Assembly (NCBI RefSeq): GCF_029867415.1
Contig: NC_081184.1
Location: 107,493,692-107,557,691 of the forward strand
From: Vicia villosa
Lineage: Eukaryota; Streptophyta; Magnoliopsida; Fabales; Fabaceae
Direction: 5' to 3'
DNA length: 64,000 nt
This document shows, piece after piece, positions 44,463-54,919 of the stretch. The notes below the pieces were generated by a model that saw nothing but the letters and a program-made list of their open reading frames with translations, searched no databases and was not told the DNA's origin. The translations under genes and the position numbers were made by a program. Position 1 is the stretch's first letter; every line of letters starts with the position of its first letter.

Positions 44463-46783
44463 TCATCAAAAAATGCTGGGAGATTGTAGGCGAAGACGTG
44501 ATTAAGTGTGTCCAAGAGTTCCATCTTAAAGCTCGCTTACCTAGAGCTTTCACTGCATCTTTTCTGTCCCTTATTCCTAAGGTGGACCACCCTCAAGATT
44601 TAAATGATTTTCGGCCTATCTGCCTCATTGGGTGCATATACAAAATCATTGCAAAGCTGCTTGCTGCCAGGTTACGCAAAGTCATTGGTAAGCTCATCTC
44701 TTCTTCCCAAACTGCATTTGTTCCAGGGAGACAGATCTTGGACGGGGTTCTGGTAACAAATGAGTTGATTGATCATGCTATAAGGAGAAAAAGGTCGTGC
44801 ATTCTCTTTAAGGTAGATTTTGCGCAGGCATTCGACTGTGTTGATTGGGACTTTTTGAAGGAAATGCTTAGTAAAATGGGGTTCGGTGGGAGGTGGTTAA
44901 ACTGGCTGGAAGCTACGGTCTTCACAAGCAATATTTCAGTTCTAGTAAATGGGAGCCCAACATCTGAATTTAAAGCAAATCGAGGATTGAGGCAAGGCGA
45001 TCCGTTGTCGCCTTTTCTGTTTGCTATCGTGGCTGAAGGTTTGGCGGGTATGGTAAGACAATCAATTCATCGTGGGGGTTTCAAAGGTTATGAACTAGAA
45101 GGAGGTGCTTCTTATGATCTATTACAATTCGCTGATGATACAATTATGGTGGGAGAAGGCAGCTGGAAGAATGTGTGGGAGCTGAAGATTATTTTGCGTG
45201 GCTTTGAGATGGTTTCAGGACTTCGGGTAAACATGTGGAAGAGTAAACTTTATGCAGTGGGGATGGAGCAGCATTTCATGCAAGCGGCATGTCATTTTTT
45301 AACCTGTAAGCTTGATAAAATTCCTTTTAAATTCCTGGGTTTGGTTGTGGGCGATAATCCAAGGAGGATGAGCTTTTGGGCTCCCCTTTTGGCAAGTTTA
45401 AAGGCACGTTTCAGCCCTTGGATTGGCAGGCTGTTATCTATAGGTGGCAGGGTTACTTTGCTAAACTCAGTAATTACCAATGTTCCTATCTACTATCTCT
45501 CTTTTTTCAAAATTCCCAAAAAAGTGCACCTGGAGATTATAAAGCTTCAACGGAATTTCTTATGGCATCATTCGTTGGAGAGGAAAGGAATAGACTGGAT
45601 AAGCTGGAAGACGGTCAACAAATCAAAGGAGGAGGGTGGCTTGGGTATAAAGAATATTTGGCTTTTTAATAGAGCTCTTCTAACCAAATGGTTGTGGCGC
45701 TTTGTTACTGAAGAAAATAATATTTGGAAGGCATTGCTTGAAGAAAGATATGGGAACTTGCATAACAGAATAATTCTTAAGATTAGACAATCAAGTAAAA
45801 AGTACAAATCAGTCTGTTGGAGGGATTTGATGCTGATAGGTGATGCGGTGGAGAATTCTGGTTTTGTACAACAGCTGACCAGCAAAATAGGAGATGGAAA
45901 CAGAACTTCGTTTTGGCATAGTAGGTGGATTGGGCAGAGACCCCTCAGGTATGTTTTCCCAAACTTATTCTCTAGCTTACAATGTACTGATGGAACCGTG
46001 GCTATGATGGGAGGGAGAATAAATTCAGATTGGCATTGGAACATCCCTATTAGGGAGGAAGTGGCTACTGTCCTTATACATCAAGAACTGGAGGAACTTC
46101 TGGCTATTCTGAATGAAGTAGAACCGAAAGCTGGTGTAAATGATAGGTTGGTCTGGTCTTTGAATGGATGTGAAGGTTTTGAGGTGAAAAGGTATTATTT
46201 GAAGCTACAAGATCTCAGTGATGATAATGGGCAAAATTTGGAGGAGGAAAATAGGGCAGCCATCAATTTAATTTGGAATGCTTCGATGCCATCGAAGGTC
46301 AAGGTCTTTGCGTGGAGGATGCTTAAAGATAGAATTCCGACTCGTATGCAACTTCTACATAGAAACATCATAGAAGTCAATGAAGATTGTTGCTGTGTGC
46401 TAGGCTGTTCAGCAATAGAAGACGTCCAACACCTCTTTTTGGATTGCGGTAAAATGAGGACAGTATGGATAAACATCTACCGGTGGTTGGGAATTCATGT
46501 GGATTTTACCGTGGACTGTGGGAACCATCTTTTGCAGTTTGTGGATAACCTGAAACGGTTCTGTCCGGTGAAGAGAGCGGCCTCACTTTGGGCTGCAGTT
46601 TGTTGGTGTGCATGGAAACATAGGAATGCAATCTTATTTGAAAATGCAATGGAAGACTTGGAGGATCTTGTGCACAAAGTGAAGATGTACTCATGGTGGT
46701 GGATGGCAATAGGTTGTAGAAAAATGGTTGTATGTTCATTTTATGACTGGTATAACTATCCCTTAATCTCTATGTCTATGTAA
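44463..46783 (+). pseudogene. LINE ORF2, 3' segment, copy A (RT and C-terminus)
   Basis: Resumes ORF2 after element B and its TCATC duplication; no ATG begins it. It carries the reverse transcriptase core (FRPICLIG, QTAFVPGRQILDG, KVDFAQAFDCVDWDFL, GLRQGDPLSPFLF, FADDTIMVG with the catalytic DD) and the plant zf-RVT region (FAWRMLKDRIPTRMQL, then CCCVLGCSAIEDVQHLFLDC). The frame is open to TAA at 46783. Its protein matches copy B throughout apart from the first residues near the insertion. Confidence 0.93.
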
Positions 46784-46879
46784 TGTTTCAGGCCCTGTAA
46801 TGTAGGTTTGATTTCATGTAAGAAGTTGGGTTTGAGTCTGGTGGTTTACTCCACAGAACAATTGTAATGCTGTATTTTG
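46784..46879 (+). other. Truncated LINE 3' UTR at duplication junction
   Basis: Copy A's 3' UTR follows the intact one (50595 onward) up to TGTATTTTG, then switches at 46880 to Sirevirus LTR sequence. TTTTG (46875-46879) is shared by both parents (28803-28807 and 50686-50690). Confidence 0.95.
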
Positions 46880-47376
46880 TCAACTACCTCGAGCCTTGTT
46901 CACGCTGTGTCTACTGACGTAGCCTTTAGTAGCTTTTAACGTTCCTTTTGTCAGTCAGCGTAGCTTGCCACTTGTACTTCCTTCTGATCTGATGTTTGAG
47001 AATACAACGTTTGAATATCATCAGAGTCAAACAGCTTGGTGCAAAGCATCTTCTGATCTTCTGACCTTGAAGTGCTTCTGAGCGTGATACCATCAGAACT
47101 TCAGTGCTTCTGTTCTCTTGTTCTTCTGATGCTTCCATAGACCCATGTTCTGATTCTGCTTCGACCATCTTCTGATGTCTTGCCAGACCATGTTCTGATG
47201 TTGCATGCTGAACCCTTTGAGACAAAGCTTCTGAGCGCTGAATTATGCATACTCTTTATATATTTCCTGAAAAGGAAATTGCATTGGATTAGAGTACCAT
47301 ATAATCTTAAGCAAAATTCATATTATTGTTATCATCAAAACTAAGATAATTGATCAGAACAAATCTTGTTCTAACA
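46880..47376 (-). repeat. Sirevirus LTR fragment (497 bp) in copy B
   Basis: Matches 28808-29304 with one difference (C at 47231 versus A at 29159). It is not an independent insertion: its left end is the duplication breakpoint rather than an LTR end. Confidence 0.95.
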
Positions 47377-50300
47377 CTAAGTTCATTGAACTTATGGAAG
47401 TGGTGGATTTGCCTCTGATTGGAAACAGATTTACTTGGATTAACTCAAATGGGAAAGCACGTAGTAGAATCGATAGATTTCTATTAACAGAAGGAATTGC
47501 AAACCAATGGAAAGCAGTAGCGCAGATAACTGGTAAGAGGGACATATCAGACCATCGGCCAATCTGGATTAAGACAAGCAACTCAAACTGGGGGCCCAAA
47601 CCTTTTAAAGTGTTCAATTGTTGGTGGGAACACGAAAACTTCTTAAAATTTGTGGAGGAGGAATGGAATAGCTGCACGATTTCTGGAACCAGGGCATATA
47701 TACTCAAAGAAAAACTTAAATACCTGAAAGGAAGATTAAGGTGGTGGAATTCTAATGTGTTCGGCCATGTGGACTTGAAAATTGAACAAGAGGTGGAGGA
47801 GCTTGATGGGATCGAAGACGACTGTTTGGTAATAACGAATCAGCTGAGCAACGAGAGTTGGGAGAAAATAAAGCAAGTGCAAGATAATATTTGGAGAAAC
47901 ATCAACCTCAAGGAGAGTATGCTCAAACAAAAATCTAAGTTGAAATGGATAAAAGAAGGGGACTGTAATTCAAGATATTTCCACTCGGGTTTCAAAAACA
48001 GAATGAGGAACAATTCCGTGGTTGCCTTAAAAACTGAACATGGCTACATTGAGGAGGTTGGGGCGGTAAAAAGGGAAGCGAAGAGACATTTTGAGGAGAG
48101 ATTTACTAAAACTACTAGACCGAGACCGAAGTTGGCAGGGGTAGAATTCAACAAACTGACTGAAGGGGAAAGTTTGGCTCTAGAGGAGGCGTTTTCAAAG
48201 GAAGAGATTTATGATGTTATTGCCAACTGTGATAACCTTAAAAGCCCTGGGCCAGACGGCTTTAACCTGGGTTTCATCAAAAAATGCTGGGGGATTGTAG
48301 GCGAAGACGTGATTAAGTGTGTCCAAGAGTTCCATCTTAAAGCTCGCTTACCTAGAGCTTTCACTGCATCTTTTCTATCCCTTATTCCTAAGGTGGACCA
48401 CCCTCAAGATTTAAATGATTTTCGGCCTATCTGCCTCATTGGGTGCATATACAAAATCATTGCAAAGCTGCTTGCTGCCAGGTTACGCAAAGTCATTGGT
48501 AAGCTCATCTCTTCTTCCCAAACTGCATTTGTTCCAGGGAGACAGATCTTGGACGGGGTTCTGGTAACAAATGAGTTGATTGATCATGCTATAAGGAGAA
48601 AAAGGTCGTGCATTCTCTTTAAGGTAGATTTTGCGCAGGCATTCGACTGTGTTGATTGGGACTTTTTGAAGGAAATGCTTAGTAAAATGGGGTTCGGTGG
48701 GAGGTGGTTAAACTGGCTGGAAGCTACGGTCTTCACAAGCAATATTTCAGTTCTAGTAAATGGGAGCCCAACATCTGAATTTAAAGCAAATCGAGGATTG
48801 AGGCAAGGCGATCCGTTGTCGCCTTTTCTGTTTGCTATCGTGGCTGAAGGTTTGGCGGGTATGGTAAGACAATCAATTCATCGTGGGGGTTTCAAAGGTT
48901 ATGAACTAGAAGGAGGTGCTTCTTATGATCTATTACAATTCGCTGATGATACAATTATGGTGGGAGAAGGCAGCTGGAAGAATGTGTGGGAGCTGAAGAT
49001 TATTTTGCGTGGCTTTGAGATGGTTTCAGGACTTCGGGTAAACATGTGGAAGAGTAAACTTTATGCAGTGGGGATGGAGCAGCATTTCATGCAAGCGGCA
49101 TGTCATTTTTTAACCTGTAAGCTTGATAAAATTCCTTTTAAATTCCTGGGTTTGGTTGTGGGCGATAATCCAAGGAGGATGAGCTTTTGGGCTCCCCTTT
49201 TGGCAAGTTTAAAGGCACGTTTCAGCCCTTGGATTGGCAGGCTGTTATCTATAGGTGGCAGGGTTACTTTGCTAAACTCAGTAATTACCAATGTTCCTAT
49301 CTACTATCTCTCTTTTTTCAAAATTCCCAAAAAAGTGCACCTGGAGATTATAAAGCTTCAACGGAATTTCTTATGGCATCATTCGTTGGAGAGGAAAGGA
49401 ATAGACTGGATAAGCTGGAAGACGGTCAACAAATCAAAGGAGGAGGGTGGCTTGGGTATAAAGAATATTTGGCTTTTTAATAGAGCTCTTCTAACCAAAT
49501 GGTTGTGGCGCTTTGTTACTGAAGAAAATAATATTTGGAAGGCATTGCTTGAAGAAAGATATGGGAACTTGCATAACAGAATAATTCTTAAGATTAGACA
49601 ATCAAGTAAAAAGTACAAATCAGTCTGTTGGAGGGATTTGATGCTGATAGGTGATGCGGTGGAGAATTCTGGTTTTGTACAACAGCTGACCAGCAAAATA
49701 GGAGATGGAAACAGAACTTCGTTTTGGCATAGTAGGTGGATTGGGCAGAGACCCCTCAGGTATGTTTTCCCAAACTTATTCTCTAGCTTACAATGTACTG
49801 ATGGAACCGTGGCTATGATGGGAGGGAGAATAAATTCAGATTGGCATTGGAACATCCCTATTAGGGAGGAAGTGGCTACTGTCCTTATACATCAAGAACT
49901 GGAGGAACTTCTGGCTATTCTGAATGAAGTAGAACCGAAAGCTGGTGTAAATGATAGGTTGGTCTGGTCTTTGAATGGATGTGAAGGTTTTGAGGTGAAA
50001 AGGTATTATTTGAAGCTACAAGATCTCAGTGATGATAATGGGCAAAATTTGGAGGAGGAAAATAGGGCAGCCATCAATTTAATTTGGAATGCTTCGATGC
50101 CATCGAAGGTCAAGGTCTTTGCGTGGAGGATGCTTAAAGATAGAATTCCGACTCGTATGCAACTTCTACATAGAAACATCATAGAAGTCAATGAAGATTG
50201 TTGCTGTGTGCTAGGCTGTTCAGCAATAGAAGACGTCCAACACCTCTTTTTGGATTGCGGTAAAATGAGGACAGTATGGATAAACATCTACCGGTGGTTG

Positions 50301-50594
50301 GGAATTCATGTGGATTTTACCGTGGACTGTGGGAACCATCTTTTGCAGTTTGTGGATAACCTGAAACGGTTCTGTCCGGTGAAGAGAGCGGCCTCACTTT
50401 GGGCTGCAGTTTGTTGGTGTGCATGGAAACATAGGAATGCAATCTTATTTGAAAATGCAATGGAAGACTTGGAGGATCTTGTGCACAAAGTGAAGATGTA
50501 CTCATGGTGGTGGATGGCAATAGGTTGTAGAAAAATGGTTGTATGTTCATTTTATGACTGGTATAACTATCCCTTAATCTCTATGTCTATGTAA
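47377..50594 (+). pseudogene. LINE ORF2 copy B, lacking endonuclease N-terminus
   Basis: Open from the LTR junction through TAA at 50594; the first ATG is at 47394, giving 1066 residues. It has the endonuclease C-terminal part (SDHRPIWI), the full reverse transcriptase with FADD at about 48939-48950, and the C-terminal Cys-rich region. Joined to 19779-20276 the whole ORF2 would be about 1236 codons, normal for plant L1. Although it contains a full RT, it lacks the N-terminal 170 or so residues with the catalytic Glu of the endonuclease, so it could not nick DNA. It is preceded by antisense LTR, with no LINE promoter. Confidence 0.93.
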
Positions 50595-50744
50595 TGTTTC
50601 AGGCCCTGTAATGTAGGTTTGATTTCATGTAAGAAGTTGGGTTTGAGTCTGGTGGTTTACTCCACAGAACAATTGTAATGCTGTATTTTGCACTACTGGT
50701 GCTGTTGTTAATATAATACATTGCTTATCAAAAAAAAAAAAAAA
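50595..50744 (+). other. LINE 3' UTR and poly(A) tail
   Basis: 150 bp ending in a run of 15 A (50730-50744), followed by the right target-site copy (50745-50757). This is the true LINE 3' end. Confidence 0.93.
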
Positions 50745-52374
50745 TCACCAAGAGCTCATGCAAATCATTAAATTCAAGGTAAATATGTACAAACATAATA
50801 AACAAAAATTCAGAACATAAGATATAGAATGAACATGACGCCAAGGTTTCACACGTTATGGGACTTCAAAAATCGCCCACTCTTACCCTTTACCACTTGT
50901 AGAAAAGGCCAGGATGATTGTTCATACTTGGAGAAGGCTGGAACGGTCAAACGAATCCCTCACCTTTCTTTGGAATTTTTGGAGGCTTGGAATCCTAATA
51001 TTTGGCATTATTTTTTTCGTGCTCTGTGGCTGCATATGTTGGTGTTTATATATGTGATCAATTAGGGTTGGAAATAAGGATTTGGATCATGAGTTTAATG
51101 AGAGAAAAATATTTGAAAAATTTGATTGAACAATCACCATAAAATCTTTCTATAATTGATTCAATCTCCAAATATTTTATTCACTTGAGCCCCAAGAATG
51201 GTTATTTGATTGAAAAATCAAATCATGCATCAATTTTGATTTTATTTTATTTTTCTTTGATTTAAATCGAATAAAAACCAAAGAATAATAAAATATAAAT
51301 CCAAGCCAAGTATGAACGAAATTACATGGTCTTCAAGGTGTTTTTTGGGTCTTCATATGATCCAAAGCAAAGCCCTACAATTTAATTTATTATTTTTGGT
51401 ATTTTACCCAATTTATTTTGTATTTAAATGAATAAAATTCAAATAAATAAAAATAAAAATGCCAAAAATATGAGAATGGTTTTATAGGTCCTTATTTGGG
51501 TCATAGGTATGTTTGAAGTCCAAAACTTAAGCCCATTAGTCAAAAAATGTGGAATTACTCAATTAGGGTTTCATCCATTTTCCATATTTCGCCTAACTTT
51601 TGAAAGTCATAACTCCTCCATTTTTTATTGTATGGAAGTGTTCTTGAGCTTTTTAGAAAGCTTAGAGTGTCCTCTAAATGATGCTTTTGGTTTCATCCCA
51701 ATTAAATATTCCATGCTCAAGTTATGAGCTTTGACCCAAAAGGTGTTTTCGTTGACCTTTTTGGAGGACCTGTAATGTATTGGCTCATATCTCTTAAATG
51801 AAGCATTTTTAGCCTTGGCATGTGAGAGACAAAGTTGTGTAGAATTTAATTTCCTTCAAATTGAGCTTTGGATGGAAACTTTCTGATGTTCCATGTGGAA
51901 GTTATGGCTGGTCAAAGTTCAGTTGACTTTCTCCTATGAAACCCTAATTTAGAAACCTTTGAATGTATTGATTTCTGATCTTTTCTTGGTGAATCATGAT
52001 CAATCCTTGATCAAATGATGAATGATACTTCATAATGAGGATGTTGACCAAAAATCAGAAGTTTTGTGTACTTTGACTACAGTTGACTTTTAGGTCAAAT
52101 CAGTCGACTGTTGATCGTTTGGGCAGTTGATTGATCAATCTTGTGAGTCAGAGCTTGAAACTTGGCATGAGGGCACTTTGAATCATATGAGAGATTATGG
52201 AATTCACTTGAGGTATCAGAAGTTCGAATTCCTTGATTAAATCCGAAACCCTAATTTAGAGGTTGTTGTCTAGGAGAGAGATTGCATGTTTCTTTCTTGT
52301 GTATCTTTGAGCATTTGAAAGTTAGATGGACTGGAATATGAATAAATATGTTGGGCAAATTTTGGGGTATGACA
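50745..52374 (-). other. Right piece of Ogre-type solo LTR
   Basis: No gene. This is the first 1.6 kb of the LTR on the minus strand. It shares many phrases with element A's LTR (10360-10800) in reverse. Ends at 52374 with the reverse complement of TGTCATACCCC. Confidence 0.85.
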
Positions 52375-52379
52375 GATGG

Positions 52380-52470
52380 TAATATACAAGTTGGGGAGAA
52401 TAACATAAAGGTGTACATTGGTGGGGATAAGAAGAAAAAAAAAGATGTTGCTCAAGGGGTATTAAAAAAA

Positions 52471-52522
<52 letters not shown>

Positions 52523-53098
52523 TATAAGAAAAATTGTGACCCTTGAGCAAGTAAGAGAATGGAAAAGATGGATAGAATATTGTGGTAAGCTTGGTTGGTG
52601 TGGTTGTGAGGATTGAATTGTAATTAAATGCTTTCTTAGGTTTTGACACTTTCGTTTCAATGGCCGTGAGATATGACACTTCCTTGTTAACCAAGCCAAG
52701 CTACAACCCTAAAGTCCTTTGTGATTCATGCTTTTACGCTTTTTATATATCTTTTGCTTAGATGAGTTCATAATCAATTCTGGATGTTTGCGTCATTGTC
52801 TGGTGAGTGTTAGGATCCTCCATTTTTGTTCTCTCAAAAGAGAAGTGTGTAGGTGTGATTCATTCTTGAACTTCTTTTGCGTGTGGAATTTCTGACATAG
52901 AATTTGTATATAGGATTAGCATCTTTATCATGGTACTTTGATTGAAATTGGTAAGGATTGATCTTTGTGTACTTTTGGAATTTGAACCATTCAACTGTTC
53001 TTGTTTTTGCTTGATTGGTTCATTGTTGATATTTTGTGTTCCCGGTAATTTATCATTGTTTTGTTTGAGGACAAATAAAAGTTTAAGTTGGGGAGAGT
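52380..53098 (+). other. 3' untranslated region of outer Gypsy element, right part
   Basis: Continues from 15401. Contains (TA)n at 52474-52519, the AACCAAGCCA...TACAACCCT...AAAGTCCT motif (52689-52718), and the tract GTTTAAGTTGGGGAGAG just before the LTR. No gene. Confidence 0.65.
52474..52519. repeat. (TA)23 microsatellite
   Basis: 46 bp of TA dinucleotides. Confidence 0.95.
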
Positions 53099-54281
53099 TG
53101 TTAGGTGCCAAATTGTGTTAATATCTAGTTTAATTTGTGGCACCCTTCGACTGTTTTTATCGAGTATTCGTATAATTCCCTGTAGACTTAGATAATTATT
53201 TGTAGTTTATAATTTTAAGATTTTATTTTATGTTAATATGTGTTTAAGTTATGATTTTGTAGGTCTTAGCAAATTTTGGGAAGTTTTGAGCTTGTTTTGG
53301 ACATGATTGAAGACTGGTGGGCAGAGCATAGCGCGCGTCGCGCGGTAATAGGGCAAGTCGCGCCCTGGGCCAGATATTTTGTTGAAGCTTTCAGCAGAGA
53401 GAAGCGCGCTTGGGCGGTTTGATCTTCAAGTGTAATGGCGCGATGCGCGCTAGAGGGCGCGACGCGCCCTGGACATAAAACAAATTTACTATATAAGGAG
53501 CAAATCAGATATTTTACTTGATCTTGATCTTCTTGAGAGCTAAAAGAACCCTTGTCTACTGTAGCAACTGAAGAATTGGAGTTTTGAAGCCTTGATCGTC
53601 GATTAATCGCCGTTGATGCTTGTCATTCTTCATTCCTTCCTTATTGAGCAAGCTACCATTTCTATGGATAGCTAAATTTCTTTTGTATCAAGATAAGATG
53701 TAATCCTCCTTGACTTTTGTATGTTTTTCTTGTGAATATTATGTATGAACAAGTGATGATCAATATAGATGGTTTAGTTTGTTTATTAAAGTTTTTCTAT
53801 GGTATAAATGTTTGAGACATCAATGTTTTTATCTTGATCTAACTTTATCATCTATCAAACTATAAGTTGCAGACATGGACTCAATGTTTGATGTTTACGT
53901 TGTATCGGTTTTAAAACGTTATTTGTATTGTTTAAACGGTGGAGAAATCGGCGGTTAAACAATACGGTAAATCTAGCTATATCGTTGCGGACACGGACGG
54001 TATAGACGTCGATACGTAATTATATTGATCGTTAACGAGTTCATATATATAGGTTGACATACAAAGTTAGGTCGGTGAAATTGAATCTTGATACATTTTC
54101 TTAAAACTTAGAACTTTCATTAATTTACTCTTTGCTACTAAATTGTTGAATGATCTTTTGCAAACCCAAAACCAAAGTAACCTTAACTCAAGACAAAATA
54201 AGCTATAGAACGGCAGTGATATCGCAATAATCCCTGTGGATACAATATAAACGAAAAGTACTCCAATATACTCTTTCAACA
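53099..54281 (+). repeat. 3' LTR of outer Gypsy element (1183 bp)
   Basis: Begins TGTTAGGTGCC after a purine-rich tract and ends CTTTCAACA. A TATA candidate TATATAAG lies at 53490-53497. A GC-rich block with repeated GCGCG motifs spans 53325-53475. Its termini match the solo LTR at 1610-2812 in reverse. The partner LTR is outside the window, so the right end is set by that match. Confidence 0.78.
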
Positions 54282-54469
54282 GATACTTAAAGATACTTTA
54301 GGATACAAAGAAATACTCTATGATACTTTAAATTAATATAAATGATATTATAAAATGTTTATATTTTTTTTAACAATTAATGTGTTGTGTTTTGATTCCA
54401 GTAAGGATCTGTTGAGTTTGAGCAGTTATACGAGACATAATGTTGTGCAATTAAGAATCAACACAAGAA

Positions 54470-54856
54470 TAAAGTAAGTGTAACAGAAATGAGGATATTG
54501 TTGTGGATGTGTAATAAGACTTGACATGATAAAATTAGAAATAAAATTATTAGAGAGAGAATTAGGGTAGCTCATATAGTGGAGAATATGGTGGAAAATA
54601 GACTTAGGTGGTTTGGGTATGTAGAGAGAAAACCGGTAGATTCTGTAGTAAGGAGGATAGACCAGATGGAGATAAGGGAAACATTTAAAGGAAAGGAAGA
54701 CCTAGAAAGACTATCGAAGAAGTTAATAAGAAAAATCTTGAGATTAATGATTTGGATAGAAGCATGGTCCTTGATAGAACATTATGGCGAAAGTTGATCC
54801 ATGTAGTCGATCCCATTTAATGGGACAAGGTTTAGTTATTGTTGTTTTTGTTCTAA
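54470..54856 (+). pseudogene. RTE-type LINE 3' end, 5'-truncated
   Basis: Translation gives the hallmark end of plant RTE ORFs: EMRILLWMCNKT, then KIRNKIIRERIRVAHIVENM, RLRWFGYVERKPVDSVVRRID, and the 3' tail ATCCATGTAGTCGATCCCAT followed by a TTGTTG-rich end. One in-frame stop (at ACTTGA, about 54520) and a frameshift near 54785 show decay. The endonuclease and RT core are missing. Confidence 0.85.
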
Positions 54857-54919
54857 TAGGCCCCAACAAAATGGGATGGCTAAGTGATCTTATCCTAATA
54901 AGCCCTATTAAAAAGGCAT

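Larger units (their letters stand above)
28808..46879 (+). repeat. Tandem duplication copy A (3811 bp plus Ogre insert)
   Basis: Copy A runs from within the Sirevirus 5' LTR to within the LINE 3' UTR. Subtracting element B and one target duplication (14261 bp) from 18072 bp leaves 3811 bp, exactly the length of copy B (46880-50690). I count six substitutions between copies, at copy A positions 29159, 29797, 29813, 30101, 44481 and 44576. Confidence 0.95.
46880..50690 (+). repeat. Tandem duplication copy B (3811 bp)
   Basis: Begins with the last 497 bp of the Sirevirus 5' LTR (46880-47376), then the CTAAG target site and LINE ORF2 from the middle of the endonuclease to the 3' UTR. It lacks element B, so the duplication predates that insertion or the insertion hit only one copy. 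Confidence 0.96.
17739..50744 (+). mobile_element. L1-type LINE (RRM-ORF1 group), nested and partly duplicated
   Basis: Starts just before ORF1 and ends in a poly(A) run at 50730-50744. The flanks carry a 14-bp TCACCAAAGAGCTC (17725-17738) and a 13-bp TCACCAAGAGCTC (50745-50757), a target duplication differing by one A. ORF1 has an RRM rather than a zinc knuckle, which fits the BNR-like L1 group of plants. ORF2 has endonuclease, reverse transcriptase and a C-terminal zinc-binding region. Only four bases precede the ORF1 ATG, so either the 5' UTR is lost or the family has almost none. Later events were a Sirevirus in ORF2, a tandem duplication, and an Ogre derivative in copy A. Confidence 0.92.
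15402..52374 (-). mobile_element. Ogre-type solo LTR, minus strand, carrying nested insertions
   Basis: On the minus strand it opens at 52374 with TGTCATACCCCAAAATTTGC and ends at 15402 with ACCGTATTACA, both the same as element B's LTR. It is flanked by a perfect 5-bp duplication GATGG (15397-15401, 52375-52379). Removing the LINE at 17739-50744 and one copy of its target duplication leaves about 3954 bp, close to element B's LTR (3944 bp), with no internal region. It is therefore a solo LTR. The left piece is 15402-17738 and the right piece about 50758-52374. No host gene is seen in either piece. Confidence 0.9.
13437..54281 (+). mobile_element. Outer Gypsy element, probably Athila/Calypso-like (3' part)
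   Basis: Parts that read continuously once the nested insert is removed are an env-like ORF (13437-14465), a 3' untranslated region (14466-15401 joined to 52380-53098 across the GATGG target duplication), a purine-rich GTTGGGGAGAG tract, and a 3' LTR (53099-54281). Its left end is cut by Ogre-like element A. Gag and pol are not in the window. The lineage is inferred from the env-like ORF after pol and the 3' end layout, so Athila is a reasoned guess. Everything from 15402 to 52374 was inserted later. Confidence 0.65.

Noticed and set aside
21034..47225. An identical 99-codon minus-strand frame at 21034-21333, 28854-29153 and 46926-47225.
   Set aside because: It recurs only because the Sirevirus LTR is present three times. 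No domain is recognisable and it lies in LTR sequence.
46880..50744. A second independent LINE insertion next to the first.
   Set aside because: It starts with a partial LTR, has the same Sirevirus target site, and its length equals copy A exactly. A tandem duplication explains it better.
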